In this document: piece after piece, positions 1-8,624 of the stretch
Layout of the letters: each line of letters begins with the position of its first letter
Position numbering within the stretch: position 1 is the first letter of the stretch
Program-made: the position numbers and the translations under genes
Notes under the pieces: generated by a model
Databases searched by the model: none
What the model was told of the DNA's origin: nothing
Seen by the model: only the letters and a program-made list of their open reading frames with translations
Assembly: GCF_019468565.1 (NCBI RefSeq)
Contig: NZ_CP080521.1
Span: 3,596,001 to 3,660,000 of the forward strand
Direction of reading: 5' to 3'
From: Pseudonocardia sp. DSM 110487
GTDB lineage: Bacteria; Actinomycetota; Actinomycetes; Mycobacteriales; Pseudonocardiaceae
Length of the DNA stretch: 64,000 nt

Positions 1-1
1 C

Positions 2-613
2 GAGGAGGACGACGTCCCGACGGAGCTACGGGGACGCCCGGCCATCGCGATCCTCGGCATGTGGGCGGGGAGCGTCGCAGACGGCGAACGGGCGCTGGCA
101 CCCATCCGGGCGCTGGGTCCGGCCGCCGACTTCTTCGGCCCCACCGGCTACGCCGACTTCCAGTGCTCGGTGGACGACCCGCCCGGCTACCGCAACTACT
201 GGACCGCCGAGAACGTCGTCGACCTGCCCGACGAGGCCATCGACGCTTTGACACGGCGCGCGGCCGAGCTGCCGGCCGGCCCCTCGCAGCTGTTCATCGT
301 GGCCTGGGGCGGGGCGGTCGATCGGATCGGCCCGGAGCACTCACCGCTGGCCGGCCGCGACGCGGGGCTCATCGTCCACCCCCTGCTGCTGTGGGAGGAC
401 CCCGCCGACGACGAGCGCAACCGGGCCCTCGCCCACGCGTTCCGCACCGATCTGCGTCCGTGGTCGACCGGCGCGACCTACCCGAACTTCCTCGGCGACG
501 AAGGCAGCCAGCGGATGCGCGCCGCCTACGGCACCAGCACCGAGCGGCTGGCCGCCGTGAAGGCCGAATGGGATCCGCACGGCGTCTTCCGCACCCACCA
601 AAACATCCAGTAG
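2..613 (+). CDS. FAD-linked oxidase, berberine-bridge type, C-terminal part (5' end outside window)
   Basis: The frame is open from the window edge and ends at a stop at 611-613, so only about 203 C-terminal residues are present. The end of the protein carries the berberine-like (BBE) signature: a Tyr-Pro-Asn-Phe motif, then an R-x-x-Y-G-T pattern and a D-P-H-G-x-F-R-T-H-Q-N-I tail. In this family the missing N terminus binds a (often bicovalently attached) FAD and oxidises alcohols, sugars or secondary-metabolite intermediates with O2. It is followed 133 bp later by a methyltransferase on the same strand, so it may belong to the same tailoring group. The substrate cannot be inferred. Confidence 0.85.
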   Translation, partial: EEDDVPTELRGRPAIAILGMWAGSVADGERALAPIRALGPAADFFGPTGYADFQCSVDDPPGYRNYWTAENVVDLPDEAIDALTRRAAELPAGPSQLFIVAWGGAVDRIGPEHSPLAGRDAGLIVHPLLLWEDPADDERNRALAHAFRTDLRPWSTGATYPNFLGDEGSQRMRAAYGTSTERLAAVKAEWDPHGVFRTHQNIQ

Positions 614-746
614 CCAGCCGCAGCCGCACTCACCGAGTGCGGGTGCATCACTCCGCGCACCCGACTTCACGACGGGCGACGCGACAGCGGGCCCGCCGAG
701 CGTCGTGCGGAACCGGCCGTGAGCCGGCACAACCGAAGGATGGATC

Positions 747-1793
747 ATGGATCAGGACAAGTTGACGGAGTTCCTCGGCCGCTTCACCGCTGACCTGGGC
801 GCGACCGGCTCCGCCGGCCTCGCGGTGATCGGCAACCGGCTCGGGCTGTACCGGGCACTCGCGCAGGGCCCGGCGACGCCGGGTGTACTCGCCGAGCGCA
901 CCGGCTGCCACGAGCGCTACCTCACCGAGTGGCTGAACAACCAGGCCGCCGGTGGGTATGTCAGTTACGACCTCGCGACCGGTGAGTTCTTCCTGTCCGA
1001 CGAGCAGGCGTTCTGCCTCGCCGACCCGAGCGGGCCGAACATCTCGGCCGCCTTCCTCATCGCGCTCGGCTACCTGCGCGCCGAGCCGCGGATCACCGAG
1101 GCGTTCCGCACCGGCGCCGGTCTCGGGTGGCACGAGCACCACGAGGACGTCTTCGTCGGGTGCGACGCCTTCTACCGGCCGGGTTACGTCGCTGAGCTGG
1201 TACCGAGCTGGATTCCGGCACTGGACGGCGTGGCGGAGAAGCTCGCGGCCGGCGCCCGGGTGGCCGACCTCGGCTGCGGCCTGGGTTCCTCGTCGGTGCT
1301 GATCGCGCAGGCGTACCCGAACACCAAGGTCATCGGCTCGGACTACCACGCCGAGTCGATCGAGCTGGCGCGCAAGAAGGCCGCCGACGCCGGGGTTGCC
1401 GACCAGGTCGAATTCGAGGTGGCCACGGCGCAGACCTTCAGCGGGACCGGCTACGACCTCGTCACCATGTTCGACGCCCTGCACGACATGGGCGACCCCG
1501 TGAACGCCGCCCGCCGCGTGCACGACGCCCTGGCGCCCGACGGCACCTGGCTGCTGGTCGAGCCGAACGCCTCGGACACCGTCGAGGAGAACTTCAACCC
1601 GGTCGGCCGGCTCTACTACGCAGGCTCGACGTTCCTGTGCGTACCCAACGGCCTGTCCCAGCCGGGCGGCTACGCACTGGGCGCGCAGGCCGGCGAGGCA
1701 GCGATCCGTGAGGTCGCGGCAAAGGCCGGGTTCACCAGGTTCCGACGGGTCGCGGAGAGCCCGTTCAACGTGGCGTACGAGATCCGGCGATAG
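747..1793 (+). CDS. Class I SAM-dependent methyltransferase with N-terminal winged-helix domain (Rv2258c-like)
   Basis: A 348-residue protein. Residues 1-100 resemble the winged-helix dimerisation domain of Rv2258c-type methyltransferases, with an E-R-T-G-C-H-E-R-Y-L-T-E-W-L segment. The SAM-binding glycine motif V-A-D-L-G-C-G-L-G-S lies near residue 172, an acidic loop with G-S-D-Y-H-A-E follows, and motif II (Y-D-L-V-T-M-F-D-A-L-H-D-M) lies near residue 237. It should transfer a methyl group from SAM to a small molecule, or to an unknown acceptor, in the cytosol. ATG is preceded by an A/G-rich stretch ending GGATGGATC. It lies about 60 bp upstream of the DsrE-like gene on the same strand, probably co-transcribed. 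Confidence 0.85.
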   Translation: MDQDKLTEFLGRFTADLGATGSAGLAVIGNRLGLYRALAQGPATPGVLAERTGCHERYLTEWLNNQAAGGYVSYDLATGEFFLSDEQAFCLADPSGPNISAAFLIALGYLRAEPRITEAFRTGAGLGWHEHHEDVFVGCDAFYRPGYVAELVPSWIPALDGVAEKLAAGARVADLGCGLGSSSVLIAQAYPNTKVIGSDYHAESIELARKKAADAGVADQVEFEVATAQTFSGTGYDLVTMFDALHDMGDPVNAARRVHDALAPDGTWLLVEPNASDTVEENFNPVGRLYYAGSTFLCVPNGLSQPGGYALGAQAGEAAIREVAAKAGFTRFRRVAESPFNVAYEIRR

Positions 1794-1854
1794 CCGGACG
1801 GCGACCCAGGTCCGAGATCCAAAACCGATCCATTCACAGCCGAGGAGACCCGTC

Positions 1855-2271
1855 ATGGAAAAGCTCGCCATCGTCGTCCGGGACGACGGCTACGACAAGA
1901 TGCTCACACCGCTCACCTTCGCCTACCTCAGCGCGAGAAAAGGCGTGCAGGTCGACATCCTGTTCGTGCTCTGGGCGGTACGCGCCCTCACCAAGGAGGG
2001 CGCCGCCGCACTGGAGATCGACGGCCGGCATGCCGCGGACGCGGCCGCGCTCCGCCGCACGCTGGTCGAGGACGGCGACCCGACCGACATCCTCGACTGG
2101 CTCACCCTCCTCGCCGGCACCGGCAAGGTGAACCTCTACGGCTGCCGCCTCGCCGCCGCCACCTTCGGCGTCGCCGAGTCCGACCTCATCCCGGAGGCGG
2201 CCGGAATCGTCGATGCCGCCTGGTTCCTCGAGGAGAAGGCGATCGCCGCGGATCACTGCCAGTACTTCTGA
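1855..2271 (+). CDS. DsrE/DsrF-like small protein
   Basis: A 138-residue protein starting with K-L-A-I-V-V-R-D-D-G, then a repeated alpha/beta layout (V-D-I-L-F-V-L-W-A-V; G-K-V-N-L-Y-G-C-R-L-A), as in DsrE/DsrF-like proteins. That family includes sulfur-relay carriers but also many proteins of unknown role. Cys residues occur at the G-C-R-L-A strand and near the C terminus (D-H-C-Q-Y-F). The ATG at 1855 follows GAGGAGACC, a clear ribosome-binding site, so the longer upstream reading is rejected. It sits between a methyltransferase and a hydrolase on the same strand; no partner relay genes are visible. Confidence 0.7.
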   Translation: MEKLAIVVRDDGYDKMLTPLTFAYLSARKGVQVDILFVLWAVRALTKEGAAALEIDGRHAADAAALRRTLVEDGDPTDILDWLTLLAGTGKVNLYGCRLAAATFGVAESDLIPEAAGIVDAAWFLEEKAIAADHCQYF

Positions 2272-2317
2272 TCGCGGACACCAACCGCCATCCCCGTCAC
2301 GAGAGAGGACCATCATC

Positions 2318-3142
2318 ATGCCCACGTTCATCGGCTCCCGGGGCCGGATCTTCCACGACAGCTGGCAGCCCGACGGCGCCGCCGCCCGCGGCGCGGTCGT
2401 CCTGCTGCACGGCTACGGCGAGCACCTCGGGCTCTACGACGCGCTCGCGCGCAGGCTCGTCGGCGACGGCCTGGCCGTGCACGCGATGGACGCCGTCGGC
2501 CATGGGCGCAGCGACGGCGAGCGTGCCGTGATCGCCTCGTGGGGTGAGTTCGCCGACGACGCCCGCAGGCTCGTGCACCTCGTGCGAGCGCAGCACCGCC
2601 ACGTGCCCCTGGTCGTGATCGGGCACTCCGGCGGCGCGCTCGCGGCGATGCTGCTCGCGCTTCGCTCACCGCAGATGCTCGACGGGCTCGTGCTCTCCGG
2701 CGCGCCGCTGCTCGCCCAGGAATGGATCAACGCGGAGCTCGCGACCGGCGCCGCCGAAACCGAAGTAGGCGATCCGACCGAGTGGATGAGCACCCACCCG
2801 CGGTACGTGCACGCCCTCCTGCACGACCCGCTGACCTGGAAGGGCGGGTTCCGGCGGGAGTCGCTGCTCGCGGTCAGGGCCGTATGGCCGGAGGTCGCCG
2901 CCGGGCTCGCCGAGGCCCGCCCTGCCCTACCGGTGCTCCTCGTCCACGGCGAGGCAGACCCGATCGTGCCCGTGACCGACGCGCACGCCGTGGCGCAGAC
3001 CCTGCCCCAGGCGACCCTCCGGGTCTTCCCCGGGGACCTGCACGACGTACTGAACGAGCACGATCGCGACGCCGTCCACGACGTCGTGGCCGCGTTCCTC
3101 GGCACGGTGCTCGCGGGCCGACGGACACCACTCGCGTCCTGA
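2318..3142 (+). CDS. Alpha/beta hydrolase, monoacylglycerol-lipase-like
   Basis: A 274-residue protein. It has the oxyanion H-G-Y-G-E-H motif near residue 32, the nucleophile elbow G-H-S-G-G near residue 107, an Asp in H-G-E-A-D-P-I-V-P and a His in G-D-L-H-D-V-L-N-E, which completes a Ser-Asp-His triad in the order seen in the monoglyceride lipase/lysophospholipase group. The expected reaction is hydrolysis of an ester of glycerol or a similar small alcohol. The ATG at 2318 follows GAGAGAGGACC, so it is preferred to earlier in-frame starts. Last gene of the same-strand run that begins at 747; no signal peptide. Confidence 0.85.
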   Translation: MPTFIGSRGRIFHDSWQPDGAAARGAVVLLHGYGEHLGLYDALARRLVGDGLAVHAMDAVGHGRSDGERAVIASWGEFADDARRLVHLVRAQHRHVPLVVIGHSGGALAAMLLALRSPQMLDGLVLSGAPLLAQEWINAELATGAAETEVGDPTEWMSTHPRYVHALLHDPLTWKGGFRRESLLAVRAVWPEVAAGLAEARPALPVLLVHGEADPIVPVTDAHAVAQTLPQATLRVFPGDLHDVLNEHDRDAVHDVVAAFLGTVLAGRRTPLAS

Positions 3143-3489
3143 GTGCCCTGGGATCACCAACAGGCCTCGAGCGGTGCGACGAGGAGCCGGCGCGAATCGC
3201 GAGCGACCCGGCGATGAAGCCCTCCGCGCGGACAGCGCCGAATGGTGGGATCCGGCTCGCGCGGCCTGCCGCCTTGGTTGGGCGTCCCGAGACAGACCAC
3301 GGACAGGCCGGCGGTGCGCCCGCCGCAGCGGCGGAGTCGCGGCGATCGTGAACCGGGTGGGCGGAACCGCGCGCCCGCCATGGCGCCCGTAGGCCACTGA
3401 GCAGCGGATTTCACGTGCGCCGAGCACGGGCGCATACCGCCGGCTGCACGCTCGGGACCGCACCTGTTTCTCGAGTCCGTGGAGACGAC
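3143..3489. other. Intergenic, no gene recognised
   Basis: A 347-bp gap between two same-strand genes. Open frames here are short and have neither a ribosome-binding site nor any family resemblance. The last 20 bases hold the leader of the next gene (GTGGAGACGAC before its ATG). Confidence 0.5.
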
Positions 3490-4329
3490 ATGACCACCAG
3501 CAGTGCCGGCGTGTCCGCCGTCCAGCGGCTCGAGGCGAAGCACCGCGCCATGTGGCCCTCGCGTGACTACCTTGGCATCGCGGCCGAGCTGATCTCGGAG
3601 CTCGGCCCGGAGCTCGTCGAGGCCGGCGGGATCCGCGCCGGGCAGCGCGTCCTCTGCGTCGCGGCGGGCGCCGGGAACGGCGTGCTCTCTGCCGCCGCGA
3701 TCGGGCCCGAGGTCGTCGCCTCGGATCTGGCTCCCGGGCTCCTCGAGCGCGGCAGGCGCACTGCCGTCGAGCGCGGGCTCGCGGTGGAGTGGGTCGAGGC
3801 GGAAGCCGAGGCGCTGCCCTTCCCGACCGGTGGCTTCGACGCCGTGATCTCGTGCGTGGGCGCGATGCTCGCCCCGCACCACCGCGCGACCGCCGACGAA
3901 CTGCTGCGCGTCTGCCGGCCGGGCGGGACGATCACGCTGGTGAACTGGACGCCCGAGGGTTTCATCGGCGGCCTCTTCGCGACCTTGGCCCGGTTCGCCC
4001 CGCTGCCGCCCGGCGCGCAGCCGCCGCTGCTGTGGGGTCGCGGGGAGCAGGTGCGCGAGCTGTTCGGCGACGGCGTCACGAGGCTCGCCGTGCGGCGCCG
4101 AATCACCGTGTTCGACCAGTGCGCCACCCCGCTCGAGTTCCGCGAGTACTGGAAGCGGACCTACGGCCCGACGATCGCGGTGTATGCGGCGAACCCCGGC
4201 GACCCCGAGCGCGTCGCGGCGCTCGACTCCGCGTTCCTGGAGTTCCTGGAGAGCTGGAACGTCGCCCCGGTGGGCCGACCGGCCCGCTGGGAGGCGCAGT
4301 ACCTGCTGGTCACCGCGACGCGGGCGTGA
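3490..4329 (+). CDS. Class I SAM-dependent methyltransferase, UbiE/methyltransferase_11 type
   Basis: A 279-residue protein. The SAM site is R-V-L-C-V-A-A-G-A-G-N-G near residue 50, where the usual G-x-G-x-G is altered to A-A-G-A-G-N-G, a common variant. It is followed by a D-L-A-P-G-L-L motif and a P-F-P-T-G-G-F-D-A-V-I-S motif II. Closely related in plan to the methyltransferase encoded at 47,558-48,331. ATG at 3490 is preceded by GTGGAGACG. Its last 20 bases overlap, tail to tail, the end of the SARP regulator on the other strand. The acceptor substrate is unknown. Confidence 0.82.
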   Translation: MTTSSAGVSAVQRLEAKHRAMWPSRDYLGIAAELISELGPELVEAGGIRAGQRVLCVAAGAGNGVLSAAAIGPEVVASDLAPGLLERGRRTAVERGLAVEWVEAEAEALPFPTGGFDAVISCVGAMLAPHHRATADELLRVCRPGGTITLVNWTPEGFIGGLFATLARFAPLPPGAQPPLLWGRGEQVRELFGDGVTRLAVRRRITVFDQCATPLEFREYWKRTYGPTIAVYAANPGDPERVAALDSAFLEFLESWNVAPVGRPARWEAQYLLVTATRA

Positions 4330-7300
4330 CGGGCGTGGCCTGCTCCATCGGGGTCGCGCCCATCGCCGCCAGGACGGCGCGGCCCGCGTCCCGCTCGGGG
4401 CCGCCCGCGAAGACCAGGGTGCGCGCCCACTGGTAGCGGCACCCGGTGGGCTCCAGCGCGGCCGCGGCGGCGAGTAGCCCGGGGCGGTCGCCGGCGGCGA
4501 GGGCGGCGGCGCGGTCGACGACAGCCGCGGCGATCGGGTTGTCGGCGGCGGTCGCCCGGGCGGCGGTCACGACGGCCGCGGCGCCGGTCTGCCCGGACAG
4601 GACGGCGGCCTCCGCCCGCAGTGCGGCGTACCAGGGGCGCCAGCGGACCGTGAACCAGGTCCGGAACTCCTCGGGCGGGGTCTGCAGCAGAGCGGCCGCC
4701 TCCGCCGGGCGGCCGCGATGCAGCAGCAGCCAGGCGTCGAAGAAGGCACCGAAGTTCTGCTCGGCCAGCCGCCACCCGGGCTTCGGGATCTCCAGCACCT
4801 TCACCAGGTCCAGCCATGCCGCCCGGGCGGCCTCGTCGCCGCGCAGCCCGTGTACCGCGGCCGCCGCGGCGGCGCTGACGCCGTGGCTGCCCCCGGCGGG
4901 GCGGCCCGCCCGCTCCCACCCGTCGCGGAACCGCTCGGCCAGCGCCACCGTCTCGTCCCAATCCCCGGCCAGGGCGGTCACCACGATGAGCCGGCTGGTG
5001 GCGAGGTGGCCCTCCTCGCGGTGGAAAGGCAGGTCGCGCGCCACCGCGGCGAGCCTGCGCGCTGCGATGAGGTCGCCCGCGGCCAGTACGGCCTCGGTGG
5101 CGAAGTGGTAGGCGTCGGCCAGCTCCACCCCGATCTCGGCCCGCACCGGCAGCGGAGCGAGCACCTGGGTGCGCCGCAGCACGCTCTCCGTCGCGCCGCG
5201 GATGTCGCCGCTGGCCAGCTGGATCGTGGCGAGCTGGTCCAGCGCGGCGCTCTCGACGATCGGGTCCTCGATGATGCGGGCGAGCTCGATCGCCCGTAGG
5301 GCGAGGGCACGGCTGCGCGGGTCGAGGTCGGGGATCACGGCCGCCTCGGCCGCGAGCACCTGGGCCTCCGCAGCCGGGTTGCCGCGGGCCAGCGGCCGTG
5401 CCTCGGTGAGCAGCGCCTCGGCGGCCCCGTCCGGGGGGACGGTCAAGAGTAAGCCGGGGAACCGGTTGAGGACGTCGGCCGCCTGCGCGAGGTCACGCGC
5501 CGCACCCGCCGGATCCGCTGCCCGCAGGGCCGCGTCGGCGGCCCTGCGGAACAGCGCCAGCGCGTCGTCCCCGCCGTGCCGGCTCAGCGCGGCGCCTGCC
5601 GCACTGCGCAGGGCCGCAGCGGCCGCGGCGTCGTCGCCTGCCCAGGCCGCCGCCTGCTCGTAGCGCCGCTGCGCCTCGCCGGGCATCCCGCGGGCGTACG
5701 TGAGGTCCGCGAGCACGACTGCGAGCCGGTGGGCTTCCCCGAGGTGCCCGCTGCGGGTTGCAGCCCAGGTCACGGCGCTGCGCATGTCGTCGGCGATGCG
5801 ATCGAACGCGGCCCCCCACGCCAGGGGGTCCGTGCCCGCGGTCACGGCGAGCACCTCCCCCGCCTCCAGGCACCACGCCAGGTGCCGGGTGGCGGTCGCG
5901 TCCCGCTCCCTCGCCGCGACGAGCATTCCCGTGCCGTACTGGCGGATCGTCTCCAGCATCCGGTATCGGGTCCCGCCGGGGTCGGCGACCGTGGAGAGCA
6001 GGTTCTGGTCCACCAGCCGCGCCAGCCCGCCCCGCACGTCCTCCACGGGCGGGGGCGGCCGGTCCCCGGCCACGATGCGGGCGGCCTCCACGGTGAAGGG
6101 AGCGGCGAACACCGCTGTGCGGCGCAGCAGCGCCTGGTCGAACTCGCTGAGCAGCGCGTAGCTCCAGTCCAGCGCGGATCGCAGCGAGCGGTGCCGATCG
6201 TCGGCGCGGGCCCCGCCTGCGAGCAGCTGCAGCCGGTCGGCGAGACCTGCCTCCACGCCGTCCAGCCCGACTGCCGGCAGCCGCGCGGCGGCCAGCTCGA
6301 TGGCCAGCGCGGTCCCGTCGAGGGCATCGCAGACCGCCGCGACGCGGGCGAGGTCGGCCGGGTCCGGCGGGCTCCCCGCCGCCGTGGCGCGGGCGCGAAA
6401 CAGCGCCACCGCGTCGCCGTCAGCCGCGACCGAGAGCCCCGGCACCGGGAACACCCACTCGTAGGGCACCTGCAGCCGGGCCCGGCTGGTCGCCAGCACC
6501 CCCAGCCCGGGGGCTCCGGCGAGCAGGCCCTCCACCAGCGCGACCACCCCGTCCACGACGTGCTCGCAGTTGTCGAGCACGAGCAGGCACTGCCGGTCGG
6601 CGAGCCGGCCGAGGACGGTCTCCTCGGGTGAGCGGGACTGCTGCTCGCCCAGCCCGAGCCCCGCGGCTACGGCCGGAGCGACCATGGCGGGATCGGTCAC
6701 CGGCACCAGATCGACGAATAGGACGCCGTCGGCGAACCGGTCGGCGACCTCGGCGGCGACGGCGAGCGCGAGGCGGGTCTTGCCGACCCCGCCCGGCCCG
6801 ACGGCGGTCACCATCCGGTGCTCCTCGAGCAGGGCCGCGAGCGCCGCGCGCTCGGCCGCCCGGCCGACGAACGAGGTCAGCGGAGCGGGCAGGGCGGGAC
6901 CGCGGGAGGCGGTGACACGGGAGGTTACGGGCGGCGGGGCGGGCGGGAGCGGGGCGACCGATCCGGGATCGCCGTCGAGGATCTGCTGGTGCACCGCACG
7001 CAGCGCGGGCCCGGGGTCGGCGCCCAGCTCCTCGACGAGCCGCTTCCGCACCTGCCGGTGGGTCTCCAGCGCGTCGGCCTGCCGCCCGCTGCGGTGCTGG
7101 GCGAGCATCAGCTGCCCGGCGAGGCGCTCGTCGAGCGGATGGGCGCGCAGCGCCGCGGTGAGCCCGGCGAGGAGTTCCGCGTGCCGGCCGGCGGCCAGCG
7201 CCGCGTCGTTGCGGTCGAGCACGACGGCGCGCTGCTCGGCCTCGGCCGCGGCCCGCACGCTCTGCGCCCATGGCGTGTCGATGCCTGCCAGCGGCTCGCC

Positions 7301-7696
7301 GCTCCACAGGCCCAGCGCCTCGTCGAACAGAGCGGCCGCAGCCGCGGCATCGCCTGCGCCCCGGGCCCGGGCCGCCAGGTGGCGGAAGCGATGCAGATCA
7401 ACCGCCAGCGGGTCGGCAGCCAGCACGTAGCCGCCGGGCTCGCGGGAGATGCGCACGCCGTCGGCGTCCGCCAGCACCCGGCGCAGCCGGGAGAGGTAGG
7501 CCGCCAGCGCGTTGCGGGCCCGGTACGGGGGCCCGTCCGCCCACACCCGGTCGACGAGCTGATCGGCCTGCACCGGGCGGCCGACGTCGGCCAGCAGGGC
7601 CGCGAGGACCGACCGCTGGCGGGCGTGCCCGGCGTCGAGGTCGCGCCCGTCGAGGCGCACCGCGACGTCGCCGAGCAGCCGGAACTCCACCGTCAC
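4310..7696 (-). CDS. SARP/AfsR-type transcriptional regulator with BTAD, NB-ARC ATPase and TPR-like domains
   Basis: About 1128 residues. Residues 1-90 form an OmpR-like winged helix (starts V-E-F-R-L-L-G-D-V-A-V-R-L-D-G, then R-Q-R-S-V-L-A-A-L-L). The bacterial transcriptional activation domain follows, with the R-L-V-E-E-L-G-A-D-P-G-P-A-L-R-A-V-H-Q motif near residue 240. Next comes an ATPase with Walker A G-P-G-G-V-G-K-T-R-L-A and L-L-V-L-D-N-C-E-H Walker B, and an Ala-rich helical repeat region to the end. Such proteins activate pathway genes, often for secondary metabolism, by binding direct heptamer repeats. Two GTG codons, at 7696 and 7690, are possible starts; a GGTGAG sits just upstream of 7696. 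It is transcribed away from the OsmC-FMO-P450 set and may control the flanking enzymes. Confidence 0.88.
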   Translation of the reverse strand: MTVEFRLLGDVAVRLDGRDLDAGHARQRSVLAALLADVGRPVQADQLVDRVWADGPPYRARNALAAYLSRLRRVLADADGVRISREPGGYVLAADPLAVDLHRFRHLAARARGAGDAAAAAALFDEALGLWSGEPLAGIDTPWAQSVRAAAEAEQRAVVLDRNDAALAAGRHAELLAGLTAALRAHPLDERLAGQLMLAQHRSGRQADALETHRQVRKRLVEELGADPGPALRAVHQQILDGDPGSVAPLPPAPPPVTSRVTASRGPALPAPLTSFVGRAAERAALAALLEEHRMVTAVGPGGVGKTRLALAVAAEVADRFADGVLFVDLVPVTDPAMVAPAVAAGLGLGEQQSRSPEETVLGRLADRQCLLVLDNCEHVVDGVVALVEGLLAGAPGLGVLATSRARLQVPYEWVFPVPGLSVAADGDAVALFRARATAAGSPPDPADLARVAAVCDALDGTALAIELAAARLPAVGLDGVEAGLADRLQLLAGGARADDRHRSLRSALDWSYALLSEFDQALLRRTAVFAAPFTVEAARIVAGDRPPPPVEDVRGGLARLVDQNLLSTVADPGGTRYRMLETIRQYGTGMLVAARERDATATRHLAWCLEAGEVLAVTAGTDPLAWGAAFDRIADDMRSAVTWAATRSGHLGEAHRLAVVLADLTYARGMPGEAQRRYEQAAAWAGDDAAAAAALRSAAGAALSRHGGDDALALFRRAADAALRAADPAGAARDLAQAADVLNRFPGLLLTVPPDGAAEALLTEARPLARGNPAAEAQVLAAEAAVIPDLDPRSRALALRAIELARIIEDPIVESAALDQLATIQLASGDIRGATESVLRRTQVLAPLPVRAEIGVELADAYHFATEAVLAAGDLIAARRLAAVARDLPFHREEGHLATSRLIVVTALAGDWDETVALAERFRDGWERAGRPAGGSHGVSAAAAAAVHGLRGDEAARAAWLDLVKVLEIPKPGWRLAEQNFGAFFDAWLLLHRGRPAEAAALLQTPPEEFRTWFTVRWRPWYAALRAEAAVLSGQTGAAAVVTAARATAADNPIAAAVVDRAAALAAGDRPGLLAAAAALEPTGCRYQWARTLVFAGGPERDAGRAVLAAMGATPMEQATPVTPASR

Positions 7697-7970
7697 GCAG
7701 CTCACCGCCTGACCGGGACGCCTCGCCCAGCGCGACGCCCGATGTTCGGGGCGGGTCGTCGGCCGGGGTACGGGAGCGAAGGTCCTCGCCCGTCCAGTCT
7801 GGCCCGCCGGCCCGCCCGTGACCAGCATCTTTCACATTTTGCGAACTCCTGCCGAGCTCGTGGCGCGCATGGTCGGTCACGGCGGAGGTCGTCATGAGGA
7901 TCGGCGCACCGGCCCGGCTGATACCCGGCCGACCGTCACAAGACCACGACAACGAGGGAACGGAACGACG
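7697..7970. promoter_or_regulatory. Divergent promoter region between SARP regulator and OsmC operon
   Basis: This gap contains an A/T-richer stretch (7828-7850, with TTTCACATTTTGCGAA) that stands out from the surrounding GC-rich sequence and probably holds promoter elements for one or both directions. No 11-bp-spaced heptamer series was found here. Confidence 0.4.
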
Positions 7971-8045
7971 ATGGCTACCTTCCTGATAGAGCGCAACGTG
8001 CCCGGCGGGCCGCAGACCGCGAACTCCGACGGGAGCGCGTCATGA
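7971..8045 (+). pseudogene. 24-codon ORF resembling the start of a DUF4242 protein
   Basis: ATG at 7971, with AACGAGGGAACGG upstream as ribosome-binding site, opens a 24-residue frame beginning M-A-T-F-L-I-E-R-N-V-P-G. That is how many DUF4242 (small ferredoxin-fold, nickel-binding-like) proteins begin, but the rest of the domain is missing. It stops in an ATGA overlap with the OsmC-like gene. It is either the stump of a deleted DUF4242 gene or a translated leader that couples ribosomes to the next gene. The family match rests on only about 12 residues. Confidence 0.4.
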
Positions 8046-8596
8046 CCACATCGGTCGTCGACAACGGTGTGAACGTCGAGGCGTTGCTCGGCGCGAGGGA
8101 GGCGTTCGCCGCCGCACCGGAGATCGCCCGCTTCCAGTGGCGCTCGACGGTGTCCTGGGTCACGGGCGCGCACAGCCGGTCCGAGGTCGAGACGTTCTTC
8201 GGCTTCGGCGAGGAGCAGCAGCACCGCTCGACCTTCGACTTCGACATCGACCACCCGCTGCAGTTCGCCGCGCAGGACAACGGGATCACACCGGTGGAGT
8301 ACGTGCTGGTCGCGCTGGGCGGATGCCTGACGGCGGGCATCGCGGCGGTGGCCCAGCAGCGGCAGATCCAGCTGCACTCGGTGCAGGCCACGGTCAGGGC
8401 CGAGATGGACCTGCACGGCATCCTCGGGGCCGACCCGGACGTGCGCAACGGCTTCAGCGGGGTCAGCGTCGACTACCGGATCGACGCCGACGCCACGCCG
8501 GAGGAGATCGAGGCGATCGTCGCGCAGTCGCAGAAGCGTTCCGCGGTCTACGACATCCTCACCAACCCGACGGCCGTCACGGTCACCGTCTCCTGA
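8042..8596 (+). CDS. OsmC-like protein
   Basis: A 184-residue protein with the OsmC fold signature: P-V-E-Y-V-L-V-A-L-G-G-C-L-T-A-G around Cys95, preceded by a strand of D-F-D-I-D-H-P and followed by a V-R-A-E-M-D-L-H-G strand. OsmC/Ohr proteins reduce organic hydroperoxides with two cysteines. Here only the first cysteine is present; the position of the second (in S-Q-K-R-S-A-V-Y-D-I-L-T-N-P) is Ser, so classical peroxidase chemistry is doubtful and a detoxification or ligand-binding role is possible. Start overlaps the preceding short frame by ATGA; the FMO gene follows after 28 bp. Confidence 0.85.
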   Translation: MTTSVVDNGVNVEALLGAREAFAAAPEIARFQWRSTVSWVTGAHSRSEVETFFGFGEEQQHRSTFDFDIDHPLQFAAQDNGITPVEYVLVALGGCLTAGIAAVAQQRQIQLHSVQATVRAEMDLHGILGADPDVRNGFSGVSVDYRIDADATPEEIEAIVAQSQKRSAVYDILTNPTAVTVTVS

Positions 8597-8624
8597 TCGG
8601 GCCTGCAGGCTCCGGAGGATCGCG

